This document shows positions 24,606-38,500 of a stretch of DNA of 64,000 nt, piece by piece. Position 1 is the first letter of the stretch. Every line of letters begins with the position of its first letter. The notes beneath the pieces were generated by a model. That model had not been told where the DNA came from and did no database searches. It worked only from the letters and a program-made list of their open reading frames with translations. The translations under genes were made by a program, and so were the position numbers. Origin of the DNA: Bretschneidera sinensis (taxonomy: Eukaryota; Streptophyta; Magnoliopsida; Brassicales; Akaniaceae); NCBI GenBank assembly GCA_023935145.1, contig CM043700.1, positions 136,000,828 through 136,064,827 on the forward strand, given 5' to 3'.

Positions 24606-27020
24606 TTTCAATCACCGAGGATGTCTAAAAATCATTTGATTAAAAAATTATTTAATTTAATTTTGTTAATAATATTTCTAATTATCGTTATTGCAAATAT
24701 GAATGCTGTCAATATCTATTACAAGATATTTTTAATTGACATAACACAATAATTGAGTCTAGATGAGCTAAATTATGGATTTATAATTTATTCATTCATA
24801 TTAATTGTTTCTCATGTTTTTTATTATATGAGAACAATTATACATACTGAGTGATAGTATTGAAAATTGATACCACGCATAGATGACATTACATGTCTTG
24901 CCAATATTGTCGTAAAACAATTAAAGAGGATAATGGAAAATACAGGTGTGTATTAAATTCCCATGTAATAAAATTTTGTAAGTTCAATAAAGTATCAGTC
25001 ATTTTGTCAACTTATAAGATAGATCATTTAAACAAATATATGTTAACTATTGAAGTGTACGAACCTTTTTGTGACAAGGTAATACATATTACATAAGAAT
25101 TGTTTTTTAATCGATGGTACTAAATGAATTGTTTGTATATGATTCTAAATTATTTTAAGAAAAATTATATAGGATGGTGGGCCTGACATTGTGCAAATCA
25201 TACTGGAGAGAATGATAGGATAAACATATATTTTTCAGATAAGACTAAATCATTACACCAAAAAGAAATGGAGTACAAAGTTCATAGTTGCAAGGGTTTA
25301 TGATTTTGACCATTCGCGTGAATGTCGTCATCAATTGGGTTTCATAGGAATGGTAAAAAATATTAATATAATTTTTTAAAATCTCAATTATCTAACAAAC
25401 AAAATACTTGATGGATCTTGCAATCTTATTCTTTATCATCTCATCTATCTAACAAAGAATATCTTAATTCAGATGTTGAGATCACCCACCTCCGAAACGT
25501 TTGTTTTCTATGTCTGTTGCTTCTTATTATCAAAATGTCGTGGAATCTGTCCTAAAAAAAGATATGCGTAAAAATGTATATACCTAAAATCTTTGTTGTA
25601 AAAAAATGTTATTACTTTTAAAAACATAATTAAATTTTATATATTTCAATACTTTGAATATGCAGGAAAGAAACAGCTCATTTGAGCAAAAGTGGTGACA
25701 AACAATAATAAATTAAATTGTTTGCTTTTATTTGATTATGATATTCTACAAGAATTTTTTATTTATTTGAGGATTTTTGTTTGTTCAATTTATCGACTAT
25801 AATTATCTGTTTGAGCTTTAATAATTAAATTTACTTTAAATTTTTTATTTATTTAATGAATGCTATATCACTAATATAAATATGATAAACTTAATTTCTT
25901 AACATTTTTTTTAAATTGAAAAATATAATAGAATGCATCTATCGTATGCATTTGCATGGGTTCACAACATTATAATAATTTTTTAAAAATTTAAATATTT
26001 AATCATATATTAAATATTTTTATTTATCATGATTCAATAAAATATTTATTTATTATTTTAATATTTGTTGCAATGAACAAAAAAACTCTCATGCATTTGC
26101 AGGTCTAAAGATAAAACCAATAAGATTAGTGTAAAATAAAACCTAAGCCCTTTTAAGATAAGGTCTCATTGTCACCAAACAAATAAAATTTACAAATCCT
26201 TGTAAAATTCAATTAAATCCCATTATAAGTTAGCCAACTCTACGGTCATAGAGATCATTTCACTGGCAATGACGCTGAAGAATGAAGATTGAAGAATGAA
26301 GAATGAAGCATGATGTGACGCATGTTTTTCCTGTTCATTTTGCTGCAAATTACAGCTAATCAAAACCACAATTGCAGTCGACAATCTCCTCGCTGAGGGA
26401 AGAATTCTGATCATAAATCTTCATTCACTTGGCCCAACACAATGCAGTGCAACATGTGACTGAGCATGCCAAGAACCCATTAAAAGAGCTGCAATTAAGA
26501 CTGTATAAAATCAACACTTACTGTCAAGGTTAAAGGACTTGCAAAAGTAAAGTAGGACATGTTGAAAGAGAACATAAATTAAGGCAGAAGAGAAGAATGG
26601 GGAGAATAATAGAAGATGCAAACTGAATAGGTAGAAAAGAAAAGTGCAAGATATGATAAGAGAAAAGAATAATGACTGAAGAAACGACAGATCTAAAAAC
26701 TTTATTATCAAGTCTAATTAAAACTTAACATGATAAGGTGTTTATATAGGCACCAAAATCCCAAACAAATTAGAAAACAATCCGAACACAAATAAAATAG
26801 AAAAGCCCTAATGACACAATTCCATAATAAATTATAATTATAAATTATTAAATAAAATTCTAGGATTCTCCATCAAATAGTCCTAGCAACAAAACCGATC
26901 CATTCAAGGCACTGTCAGTCCTCAACAAACCGATCAAATATTTTGGTAGATTTTTACTGATCTGATTTTGAATCTTTTTGGTAGATCATCACCGATCCGA
27001 TTTGCTGAATGTGTGGAAGA

Positions 27021-27155
27021 TTACCACTCATCAGCTCGTTCGAACTCATCACCTTCTTTATCATCATCATCATCTTCTTCTACATTTTCACCTCCATCAC
27101 ACTCCATGACGATCGTGACTACAGAAGCAAAATATCTGTTGTTTTTGCGGTAGAT
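27021..27155 (-). other. Small acidic open frame, copy in unit 3 (unrecognised)
   Basis: This is the counterpart of the frame at 8373-8504. It has the same FERADEW end and TAA stop, one extra Asp codon in the acidic run, and 28 residues from the internal ATG at 27107. No domain is recognised and its coding status is doubtful. Confidence 0.25.
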
Positions 27156-28250
27156 TTATATTCTCTCTCAAAGTACTTTAGCTTGAAGTAGATAGAACCT
27201 CCGCTTAGAATGATGGTTCTGAAATTAAGTGAATAGACAACATTGGGATATTAGTCTTGAATCTTGATCCCACTGACTTGTGAATCTATATTTAGAACGT
27301 TATACAAGATGATACATGAAAGTGATGGTAAAGTTATAAAATAATCGTATCACTACATCTCATGTGAATATAAAAAATCACACCAATACACATAAACGCT
27401 ACCCACACCCATCCAGCCACCTACGAACACAATTAAGTATATTTTAATAGAAAAAGTGAAGCACTTACAAATGACATTGACAGTCAATATTTAAGAATCT
27501 TAAGACACACCCCACTTCAATATCAAATCCATGTAGCGTAGATTTAATTTATACATTTCAGGTTTGTTTTTAGCGTGTATATAGTGGTAAAATATGACAG
27601 AAAGGTTTCCTAGGTTAAAACCACAACTTTAGGTATTTATTTTTCAATTTTTTGTTCTTGTTTTTGCAAAATCGGCGACAAACACAAGAATGCGTGTTGG
27701 TTTAAATGTTTTTGTCTTCAACTTTTAGAAAATGAAATCAAAATTTTGGAAATTGTTGGAAACAAAAGAGTCATGTTTCCTACAAGTTTGAAAACAAAAA
27801 CAAGAACACAAAGTCGCACTAATCCTTGCGCTTTGTCTACGAACCAAAGTTCCCACCCAGGTTCTACTGTTTGTGACCCTCTTTTCCTTCTTTTAAAAAA
27901 AAAAATTCATATTACTTTACTTTTTTCTTAAGTTTTGGCTCAATATTTAATTCTCAACCACTTTAAAAATTTGATGTCCAATTCAGGTATATAGAAGTAA
28001 CTTGAGAATCGTGCAAAACTCTTCATTTTTAAAGTCTGCTATGTGCATCAGTTATGTAATATGCAACTAATGCTACTGAGTCCTAAAAAGTTCAAATCTG
28101 GGACTGCTTCTTCTCAAATGACAATTGTCATGCAAAAGAAATCAATAGCAACGAGTTCAAAGTTGTCAAATTTGAGGTTTCGACAACTTCAGGATTCAGG
28201 AATTATTACAACCAACGCAATCTTAACTTCAATAGCTAAAAGAGAAAAAT

Positions 28251-28344
28251 AAGTGGCTTGGGCATAGCTCAATCGGTAAGCACACTTTTATTCTAAATAG
28301 GAGGTCTCAAGTTCAATCCCCCCACCTCTAATTATCCAAAAAAA
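28251..28344 (+). mobile_element. tRNA-derived SINE-like retroposon, copy 3
   Basis: Nearly identical to 717-810 and with the same flanking duplication (aagagaaaaat / aagagagaaaaat). One difference in the A-box region (tagctcaatcgg) restores a more tRNA-like form. Confidence 0.58.
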
Positions 28345-29059
28345 GAAGAGAGAAAAATGGAATAATTTCAAGAATGAATTATGAAGTCAGAAGAATGATG
28401 ATACTAGGAAACGAAAGGAGAATCTGAGCATTCTCTAACCGTTCATGATAATTCGGAGCTTCGAGTATATTAAAACCAAATAATTGGGGTAGTCACTTGT
28501 TAGAGAAGCTCTTGTCATGATATCTGGTGTTTGTTTAGAAAATTTCAGGCAACAAAAAACAAGATGGGCCAAGAATAGGATGACTTCAATAGTATGATTC
28601 CAAATTCAAGTTTTATCCTTCAATTAATATAAAGATAATGATAAACAGTGGCACTAGAGTAGATCAGAAGAACCATCAAAAGGAATTAAATTAGGACATC
28701 TTGCCAGAAGAAAATGACGCTTGATCAGAAAAGCCAAGGAAGCATATACCCAAACTAACCAAAAATTTAAAAATAAAATCATCCATTCGAGTAAAAAATT
28801 CTTTCCAACCAAGTCCTTACTTCCTGCATCTACATTAAGATGGGCCTCAAACTAGAAAATCAGAAACCAGAACTTCAAAGAAATAACATACAAAAATTAC
28901 TGAAAACAGAGAAAAATATAAATCAGAAGATAATGATATTGGTAAGGAAGAAACAAGCAAAATTACCTGGACAACGATTTGACAAGGTGAAGAAGCTCGT
29001 CCACAATACCAGTTAAATGACAATCACACTTCAAGTTGAAAGGTTGGAAGCTACAAATG

Positions 29060-29575
29060 GCCACTTATATTGAACTTTGGCGACAAAACCAATGGGAAAT
29101 CTGGCAATTCGTTGGCTCTTATCCATTATTGAGATTTTTTTTCCTCAATAGGGATGACAATATTAACCACAACTAATATATAGCATATCTTGTATTTAAC
29201 CACCAGACTAGACACATGTTACTTAATAACCACTTACATTGAATTTTGGTGACAAAACCGAGGGGAATCTGACAATCCCTTGACTCATATCCATTGCTGA
29301 GATTTTTTTTCTCCTAAATAAGGACGATATTATCAACCACAGTTAATATATATCATATCTTGTATTTAAGCATGAGAGTAGACACATAATCATTAAGTAA
29401 CCACTTACATTGAACTTTGGTTACAAAACTGAGGGGAATCTCGCAATGCGTTGGCTCATATCCATTGTCGAGATTTTTTTTTCTTAATAAGGATGATATT
29501 ATCAACAACAGTTAATATATAGCATATCTTGCATTAAAGCTCCCAACTAGATACAGAACCGCTCAATCTACACTA
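29060..29575. repeat. Minisatellite, ~165-170 bp unit, 3 copies
   Basis: Units start near 29060, 29230 and 29398. They align with the three units at 1609-2107 one to one. Confidence 0.8.
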
Positions 29576-30322
29576 TAGATGGGCACGTCATGCACATTCA
29601 ATAGTTTCACCAGATAGGCCATTATTCTCATAGATAGGCTTGTGACACTCATTCATTGGTTTAATCAGGTAGGCCACTGTCACTAAAACCTCGTGATTTG
29701 AGATGTACAAACCATCAACCATCAAATTATAACTTACTATTATTTCTCCAACCGTGCTCGTTTCGGAAATTGTACTGTGCACTATACAGGTACTGAAGAT
29801 TTTAATAGAAGTGTCAAAGAACCAGAGAGCTTATTCAAGTGACGATTAATCAAAAATCATTTGAAGTAGGAGGAGGGATTCTTTGAAGCATCAGAAAACA
29901 AAACTTGCATGCACCTGCACTAATGGATATTACCGGTTATTGTAGAAAGACAACTTTTACCAAACACCCTACTTATTCATCCACTCACAGTTAATATAGC
30001 TTATACACTGCAGCTATAATGTTTTTATTGTTAGCTTGTAAGTTAGACTCAATGTGCTTGATTTCATCAAATGGACATGTCTGCCTGATCCAAGCAAGCT
30101 GTACGGGTCATGAACACAATTTAAGGGATGAGCATCCACCATGGGATGCAAAGAAATTATGCAATTTAATGATTCAATATTTTTTCAACCTGCCTCTATC
30201 TAACCACGAACAACAGAAACAGAGGAGATGAAATGGAATCAATTTCAGATGGTGTTTAGCTGTTGAAATGATATCATGCCAAAGTTGTCAGCCTGGAAAA
30301 AGACAAAAGTAGAATAACATTA

Positions 30323-30394
30323 AGGTCCTACCGGGAGTCGAACCCAGGTCGCTGGATTCAAAGTCCAGAGTGCTAACCACTACACCATAGAACC
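30323..30394 (-). tRNA. trnQ-UUG: tRNA-Gln (UUG), second copy
   Basis: Identical over all 72 nt to the gene at 18236-18307, with the same TTG anticodon in loop CTTTGAA and an intact cloverleaf. Downstream of its 3' end the flanks are alike but not identical, while the sequence beyond its 5' end is unrelated. Perfect identity of the tRNA in otherwise diverged flanks suggests selection or conversion. Confidence 0.93.
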
Positions 30395-33211
30395 TCATAT
30401 GTTGAAATTTGATAAGTAATATATTTTATTTATACTTACTAACACAACGTTTTATGTAGAACATAGTTTTTTTTTTTTTTTAAAAAGAAATGTAATACTA
30501 TGTTTTAAAACAATTGGAAATGTGTTTATTTTCAAATATTAGTGGTTTGGAAGTGTATACGCAGCCTCCTAGATTTTTTGTTGATCACCTTTTTTTTAAT
30601 GTAAATAAGGTTAATATATCCAAGAAACGAACAATCAAATCAACAAGAAACAAATACAAAAAATCAAGAAATTTATATGGTTTGAATACCTAAAGCACCT
30701 AAACTCAATCTTCAAAAACACCCGATATCACTTCTGTATTTGAGAATATTAACCACACACTCTTTGTATTTTTCAACTCCCTACCCATTCTCTCTCTACT
30801 CACTATTCTCTGAAGATATATGGAAGTTGATTTTGGTTATACAATCAATCCTAAATCTTACACATTTCGACGTCCACCTTAAAGAACAGATCATGCATCC
30901 CCTGGTAGTAAAAAAACACGACTTGAAAAAATGGACAAACATTAATTGATTATTATAATTGATTATAGACCTATCTCTAATCCGAAAAGTTTTTATTTAG
31001 CATAAGTTTATGAAAGATATATAGCACAAATGTTTATCTTATCGTTAAATAATATGAGAAAAGACAAAAAAAAAATATTTTATTTTTATTTAAGGATAAA
31101 ATGAACCCTTATGACATGTATCTTTGATGAACCCGAATTAAAGAATAATTTTTCCTCTAACCCAATAAGGCTAAGTGGAAAAATGAATATTATGCTCCAG
31201 TAAATATATAAATATTCAGTTTTATGCAAATAGAAAATGTGGTCGTTGTGTTTGTTTTAATTGGTATATAGTTACTCTGATATTGTGAATACGAACTTAG
31301 CTCAGTGATTGTGCCTCTACTCATGTGAGAATAATGTCCCATTTTGTTTTGAATTGTCATCTTTTCAGTAAAAGAAGTTATAACTTTTAAATATTTATAA
31401 CTTTTTACCTCTAATTTTAAGGAGATACTATTCAACAATCTTAATCAAAAAAAATTCACCATATCATAGACTTAACAATATTTTTTACATGAAAATAACA
31501 TATAAAAATATTTTTATAGAAGGATAAGTAATCTAATCTAATATATATGTATACAATAAAGTGTTGTACGCTGGTTTTGTCGCATGTGAAAGACATTTGT
31601 TCATTAATAACTTTGATTTTCCTCCTCGCATAATTAATTCATTTTGTTTTGTCACGTAAATATTCTTTTCTTTGTTTACTTTTACCACACGAAAAACAGT
31701 CTTTCCTGTTTTTCTATCACCTCTATGATAAAAAGTTTATTTATAAGATTTTACTATTGAGTTGATTAATTGATTTTTATTTTTTCATTTGTTTATAATC
31801 TATATATTCTTTTACTTGCGGGTCTTTCTTTATAAATTTTTCTATCAAATGCATAATGTCTTTCAAATCTTTATTTTTGAAATTTTTCTATTAGTTTTTA
31901 TCTTTGATTTGCAAGATTTTTTGTGCTTGCGATTCTAATCTATCTTTTTCTTCTTTCACTTTGCAGGTTCTTCATAAAATTTTCTATTATTATTCAAATG
32001 TATGCATCATATCTTTCAAATTATTTAGATAACAATATTGATAGTTTACAATTCTATATTTCATACTCTTTTTGTCTAACTTTTTGATATTTTGATATAG
32101 GCATTTGTATATTGTAGATAAAATTGCTTTACGTAATGATTTATTTTTTAAAATTTCCCCGCACCGTCAAGTTAATTAATTTACACAAAATTAATTTTGA
32201 TTTGTTTATTTGTGTTTCTTTTTTTCTCCTTTATTTACACAAAATTTACAATGGTGCGCTTCACTTTCATTTCGTAATTGTTCTATTAACACCCCCTCAT
32301 GATCTTTACGAAAAAATTGAAAAGATATCTAACCTTATTAAATTAAATTCACTCATGTTATCTTTGAAAGACATTTGAAAGAACTTTCTATTTTTTTTAT
32401 GATTGTATATTTTCTTGATCTTGACATAAACATGACAAGGGTAAAGTCCACGAATCTAGAGAGTTTGGTAAATTATATCTTTCATAGTTAAAATGTTTGA
32501 TAAAAGTATTTGTGAAACTAAGTTATGTAAAACATTTAAAATAAACATAATATTAATATTGCCTAAATAATTGGAAAAAAACAATATTTTGTCAAAAGAT
32601 ATTCTTTGATGCCTATATCAGTCAATAATTTTTTGCTTACGTTTTGCAACACCGTAAACATAACCTCGAACAATCCACATTTTATACCACAACTTTACTT
32701 AACACAGTAATTAAATGTTATTAAATATAAAATTTATATTTTTACAGTTACAAAAAATAAATGTTATCACTCCATTGCAATTCCAAACCAACTCAATCCA
32801 TAGCAATAAATTACATCAGTCTCTTCTAGTTACCTCCTTTCATTTGAGAAACTGTTTCTCTCTCTCTTAGCTCAAGCTGTCAGATTGTAACCATTTCATA
32901 ACTCTTTTTCCCCATCAATCCCATTTTTGTTAAGACCAATCTCGTGCATGAAATCCTTGATGGCTCCTAAAATGGAATTACAGACCTAGATATGTTTAAG
33001 ATCGGATGGAAGAATCAAAGAGCAAACACAAAAAGAAATCAGCATCCTCTGAATCCGTTTAGTACATCTTAAAGGGGAATAAACAACATGTGTGATTCTT
33101 TGGCATAAAAGAAAGGTACAGAATCATGCTCGCAGAAAAAATCGATGAGGTCAAAACTTGCAGGAGTCCCCTAAAGAATGATGTAGAACACGAATCACTG
33201 AGTCATATGTC
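30395..33211. other. A/T-rich intergenic stretch, no gene seen
   Basis: Contains short open frames (for example 30740-30949 and 32124-32378) without recognisable domains or splice context. The far right end is probably the 3' flank of the helicase pseudogene. Confidence 0.5.
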
Positions 33212-34536
33212 TCAGTACTTTGCCTTCCCTCGTTTCCCATTTTTACCAAAGTTTTTACCCTTACTAGATTTGCTCTTCATGTAAGAGACTCTATTTGCCT
33301 TCTTCTGCCTCTCCTTCTGAACTTGATCAAGATCTTTATTTCTGAACACATGAACATTGGGCACTGAGTGCTGCTGCCTATTGCTCCCTCTAAACTTTCT
33401 ACCCTCCCTGCTGCACAAAACCGTTTTCAATGACATATAATGAATCCATATTATCATTGCTATTACAACAGAGATAATTAGCAGTCCAAGCAAATATAAA
33501 CTAGACATCTTTCCTCACTAACAAGAGTTACTGGACTGAAAGAAATTTGGAAAAGCAAAGTAATTCAGTGTCTCAGTGGCAGGCAACACAACTAGGTTAC
33601 TGTGGGAGACCGCCACTACCAACCAATGACTACTGACTAGAATACAAGAAGGCAGTATATTGACTAACATTGTTTCTAAATTATACAGGTCAAATGACAT
33701 TTCATGTTTGATAGAATATCGGGCTACTCATTCTTGTATCTGGTTATAAAAGGTCAGTTTCTTTAGTTGCTGCCTGAGCTTAAAATAATTTAGTCATAGC
33801 AAAAAATTCTTTATTTTATCTAAAATAAACAAAAGATATTACTTATAATGAAAACATAAAAGAAAAGATATTGATCAACTTAAGCCACATCTAATTAAAG
33901 GGATCATAAAGCAATAAACCTGGCAAAGTTTAACCAAACCCATGGACCCTAACCCGTCGGATCAACCAGAACTCAGCCCGAAAATTAGCAGAGCAGGTAT
34001 GGAATTACATGCTTGACCCAACAGATCAAAGATTGTGGATTGATTTTTTAGTAATCAGTAACCCTTTCAGTTTAGCTCTGACCATGTAAAAGCCTAACAT
34101 TAATTGTCTTTTTCCTTTTTGTTTACAATTTCATGATAATTGTTTACTTATTACGAAAAAAGAACTAAATTATCATAAAAAAATTAAAATCAAAATATAT
34201 AAGGTAGGCAGATTGATAAGTCGGATTCAAGTCCAAGATAAATAAATGGGCTAGATTCGGGTTATGATTTGGGGCAGTTCTATTGCCAGAGAAGCAATGA
34301 CTGCTTCTACATCAGAAGCATCCAGTGACACAAGGCATCTCTATTTGTTACTAAAAGACAAAGATTGTGGAAATAACGCCTCCCTTTCTTAACCCAACTA
34401 TAAATGGGTCAGGTTCGGGTTAAGCCTTTTAAGACTCAATTATCGATTGACCTGAACCCTAACTTGCCAAAATTCTCCCACCTACCAGGACTACAAAACA
34501 AGCAAAGACCCACTGAAAGAAAAATAAAAGGGATTT

Positions 34537-34561
34537 GGGGGGGGGGGGGGGGGGGGGGGGG
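34537..34561. repeat. (G)25 homopolymer
   Basis: Twenty-five consecutive G on the plus strand within the last intron of the helicase pseudogene. Confidence 0.9.
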
Positions 34562-35090
34562 CTTTTTCTTTAATCCTTTTCCCTTTATTTGGTTTAGATA
34601 TTCATGAATATCATAAAGTGCACTCATATCCTCAAAACCCTTCAGCACGGGCTAGGAAAGCCAAAAAAAAACTGAACTAATCTAACTAAATTTGAGAGAT
34701 CAATCAAGAGATAGTAAGTGCTACCTGACAAGCTTGTGGTTTCCTCAGCATCTCCTCCGTTACTTGTTCGTCCAAGAGATACTTTCTTGTGAGACCTTTC
34801 TTTCCATTTCTTATATATCCCAGTTTTGTTAGTTTTCACTTTAGCACCACTCTTTGTCTTTATCTGTGCGCCAATATGAAAACAAAGAGTGAAAAATCCT
34901 GAACCAGTAAATGGGTGATAAGCATATCAATTTACTTTGATAATATCAAATTACTTATTAACTTAATAACTCCCATCATTTACACCATTAATATAAAGAT
35001 CAAATGATTTTATCACGAAGATGTACTAGGTAGGACGTGATGTTCATTCATCCAAATACATTTACTTGTTTGCCATAAAAGACACTAAAT

Positions 35091-35520
35091 GTGTGTTTAG
35101 TAGGAGAGAAAAGTATACAGATGGAAAACTAGAAGAATAGAAAAGTAGGAAGAGTGACTTGTTCCTTCGAGTGTTTAGTAGAGAAGACGCAAACTAAGAG
35201 GAAATAAAATAGTTTTCTCTTAGAATGGAAAAATGAGAGGAAAAAAATGTAACTAATAGTATTATTTTTACCATTTAATAAGGGATTAGATGGTGATAAA
35301 TTAGTAAAATGATAATCCCATTTATTTCCTCTCATTTTTCACTCTCCAACCCTCCCAATTTGGAAAGATTATGATTTGTACATGTAATAGGAAAACACTC
35401 ATCCTCTTGGTTTTCTTTCCTCACTTTTTTCTCCTACTAAACAAGAGAAAATTACACTCCATCCATTTTTCTTTCCTCTCAGTTTTCTTTCCACTCTCTT
35501 TTCTCTCCTACTAAACACAC
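35091..35520. mobile_element. MITE with perfect 23-bp terminal inverted repeats
   Basis: The left end GTGTGTTTAGTAGGAGAGAA (continuing AAG) is repeated inverted and without mismatch at the right end (35498-35520). The 430-bp interior is non-coding. It lies in intron 9 of the helicase pseudogene. The termini resemble hAT-type MITEs, but no clear 8-bp target duplication is seen, so the superfamily is uncertain. Confidence 0.8.
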
Positions 35521-38500
35521 CCAAAAAATTTCGTCAAAAGTCCAGGGTCCAAGTTGTAATTTTCTTTCATAAACTGGAAGCGCTTGCTTTATGTGTCAGA
35601 GATAATCTACACAAGATTTAGATTTGAAAGAGAAAGGGGAAATTCCTCTTAAGTTCTAGTCATTACTGAAGATGTGGCCTACAACAAGTAACTAAAAGCT
35701 TGCATAGAAAAGCAGTAACATAAAAAGAGAAATAAGGAAATTATCAAACTGAAAGCCACCCAGCGTTTTACCTTATAGTAGTAGATAATACAGCAGTAAA
35801 TTAATGCTTAACTTGCATCAACTATGCTATATAACCACTCCTATTAAAGTATCATAAATTTTATTACAATATGTCTTTCATAGGGAAGACAGTGAATAAA
35901 TGATCGCAATATCGTTTCCACCGACTGGGCAGATAATTATTCACATAGGTATTCACTCTTCCAAGCTGTGGGTTCTGTAGATAGTATGTCCCAAACTTAA
36001 AACTACACAAATCCTGTTACTGCTCCCTTTCTTGAAGGGTAGGAGTGTAGGACTATTACTTGCATAGATGTTCTAATTAATAACATAATGGGTTAATTTT
36101 TCATGTCTATGAGCTGATATGCAAAGATACTAAATCGAAAGCATAGATAATAACCCAGAAGATAATGAAACAAGAATAAGAGCTAAAAAAAAGTACCTTT
36201 CCACTGGCTGTAACACGTTCACCATTGTTCAACTTGATGTACTTTTTACTCCTCTGCCACAAAATAGATTCATGAAGTTCAAAAGAGAATGTAATGTACA
36301 TTAGATAACAATGAAAAAGAAACATTCAACTTTTGGAAGTACCTTATCCCAGTGATAAGAAGATTTCTGTTTCTGCATGCCTCCACCATCATCTGCAACT
36401 AGATCTAGGACAGCAGCTTCCAACCTACGATAAATGATGTCATCAGGTGCCCGAATTGGAAAAAATGTACTCAATCACTAAATGCATATAAGATCAAAAC
36501 TAAAGCAGAAACTTTCAGATCCTTTTCGTTCTCGACGTAGGAATATCTCTCATGCTGCAGCACTAGTAGACACATGAGCTTGCAGATACAGACACACAAA
36601 TGAACAGAGAGAGAGAGAGAGAAGCATTTACAGAATAAAAGGATCTATCCAATAGTGAGCCTCAAATTAAAGACAACACGAGGGCAAAGAGTTGGCAACC
36701 ATATGTAAAATCTCAACATGAGCTTTAAGTTACGCAAGCCTACACGGGTATACAGAGTTTATATAAGCCTTCACCAACATACCCTCCTATTATCAAATTT
36801 AAAGTGAACTCCCTGTCCCCATCCACCAAATTACTTGTCATGTGAAAACTGTCGCAAGAAAATGGAAGTGAACCTAATTGGCACAATTTTGACAAACATA
36901 ACAGCAACTCTAGATGAGAATCAGTTGTCAAGAGCATTAACCAATCAAATCCATCTCTATTCTCATTTTAAACCTAGTCCATTTATTGCAGATAGATTTG
37001 GAACTCAGTTATATGTCCAAAAGATGTGGCATATACATACAGTCTACATGTACTATTTATAGTTCTTTTAAAAAAAATTAAGATGAACGATGACTATCTA
37101 GCCCAAATTAATGAAAGGATAAGTGAGATACGTCTCCATCAAGTCAAGAATTGAATCCCATGTTTGAACCAACAAAACATCCAAATCATAAAAGTAACAA
37201 TTTCATAATAAAATCTTTCACTATACCCGGTGCCAATTTCTGCTGTTCCAGGCAAACCTAGTTTGGAAGTTATAAACCATCAAAATGACTAATCAAAATC
37301 AACATGCAAACTGAGAATAATCTTTTACCTATTTGATCCTAATCCTTGGTTGGCTCTTACCGAGAGTCCAGCCTCCGTATGCTGAATGTCATACCAACAT
37401 ACAAACTAAATAGCTAGCAAAGTTTTTAACGTCAAACAAATTTGAAGCATATACTTGACAATACCATTCCATAAATAACATATTATTGTCCACCAGCAAC
37501 CAAGATGGGTAACCTTCCATGAAACTATAATTGACAAAAAACTTAATGCTAGAAGAGATAAGATAACCTACATGATTCATTGGTACAGAACTAATAAAGA
37601 ACTCCTCATCCTTGAAGCTTTTTGCCTTTCTTTTAGAACCACAAGCTCCTAAAATTCAAAAGAAAAAAATCAAAATTTTAATTAACCAAAGAAATAGAAA
37701 ACCATATTTTCATGCCAGATTATACAACATTATCACAACTGAAAGATATAATTCCATAAGTAGAAGATATTCAGAGGGCGAGAGAGGTACTAAATGCAAA
37801 TACACATGCACATGCCCATGTACGAACAGGCACACAAATAGAGACAACAATAACCCAACCTTTTCCATCCTTTTCCTTTGAAGACGTAACTGCAGATTCA
37901 ATTTTCTACAAGTATCAAAATATTTATTTAGATACATAAGAAAAGCCAGGAAGCTACCAACAACATAGAACATGAATAGAAATCAAATAATTCTACCATT
38001 ACTATCTATCTTCATTAAGCAATAGCACAAAGAGCAAGCATCACAGCCAAAGGTTGTAAACTGTACTAGTCAAATAAACAAAGGGGCTTGGAGACGCAAT
38101 ATTAGCCAACAAAACCCAGGACCAAGATTCAAGGCTAGCCATACAAAGACATGGAAAAGATAAAGCATTTACACGACCGATCAGCTAGCCTAATGAAATA
38201 TGACCAAACCAGAAAAAAGAAAAACACGTGAGAGATGAAAATCAACATTTTCCCAGCCATTAAATTTCTATGTATTTAGGGACCCGTGCCTTTCAAATTC
38301 TCCCCCTACACATGTTAATGATATATAAGTTTAGCTCCTTGTGGACTACCAAAATATTTATAGAAAAAATCAACTCACTCGTGTCAACATCTCATCTTGA
38401 AATAGATTCACTCTCAATATGTTTTTCAACCATCTAGATTTCACTATCACAAAGGCATTGCTTCCTTGTCTAAATTTTCCCTCACAACATGATAGTATCC

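Larger units (their letters stand above)
24606..30394. repeat. Tandem unit 3 (least interrupted copy)
   Basis: Unit 3 is the longest copy without an LTR element. It spans the left part (24606-27525, homologous to 2657-8890) and the right part (27526-30394, homologous to 1-2640 and 8890-18320). It retains intact target sites for both LTR insertions of unit 2. It has its own extra segments at about 25160-25545 and about 26228-26690. The unit ends exactly at the 5' end of the tRNA-Gln gene, where homology with unit 2 stops. Confidence 0.8.

Noticed and set aside
34404..34648. Glycine-run and proline-run frames on opposite strands
   Set aside because: Both are produced by the 25-G homopolymer; there is no coding evidence.
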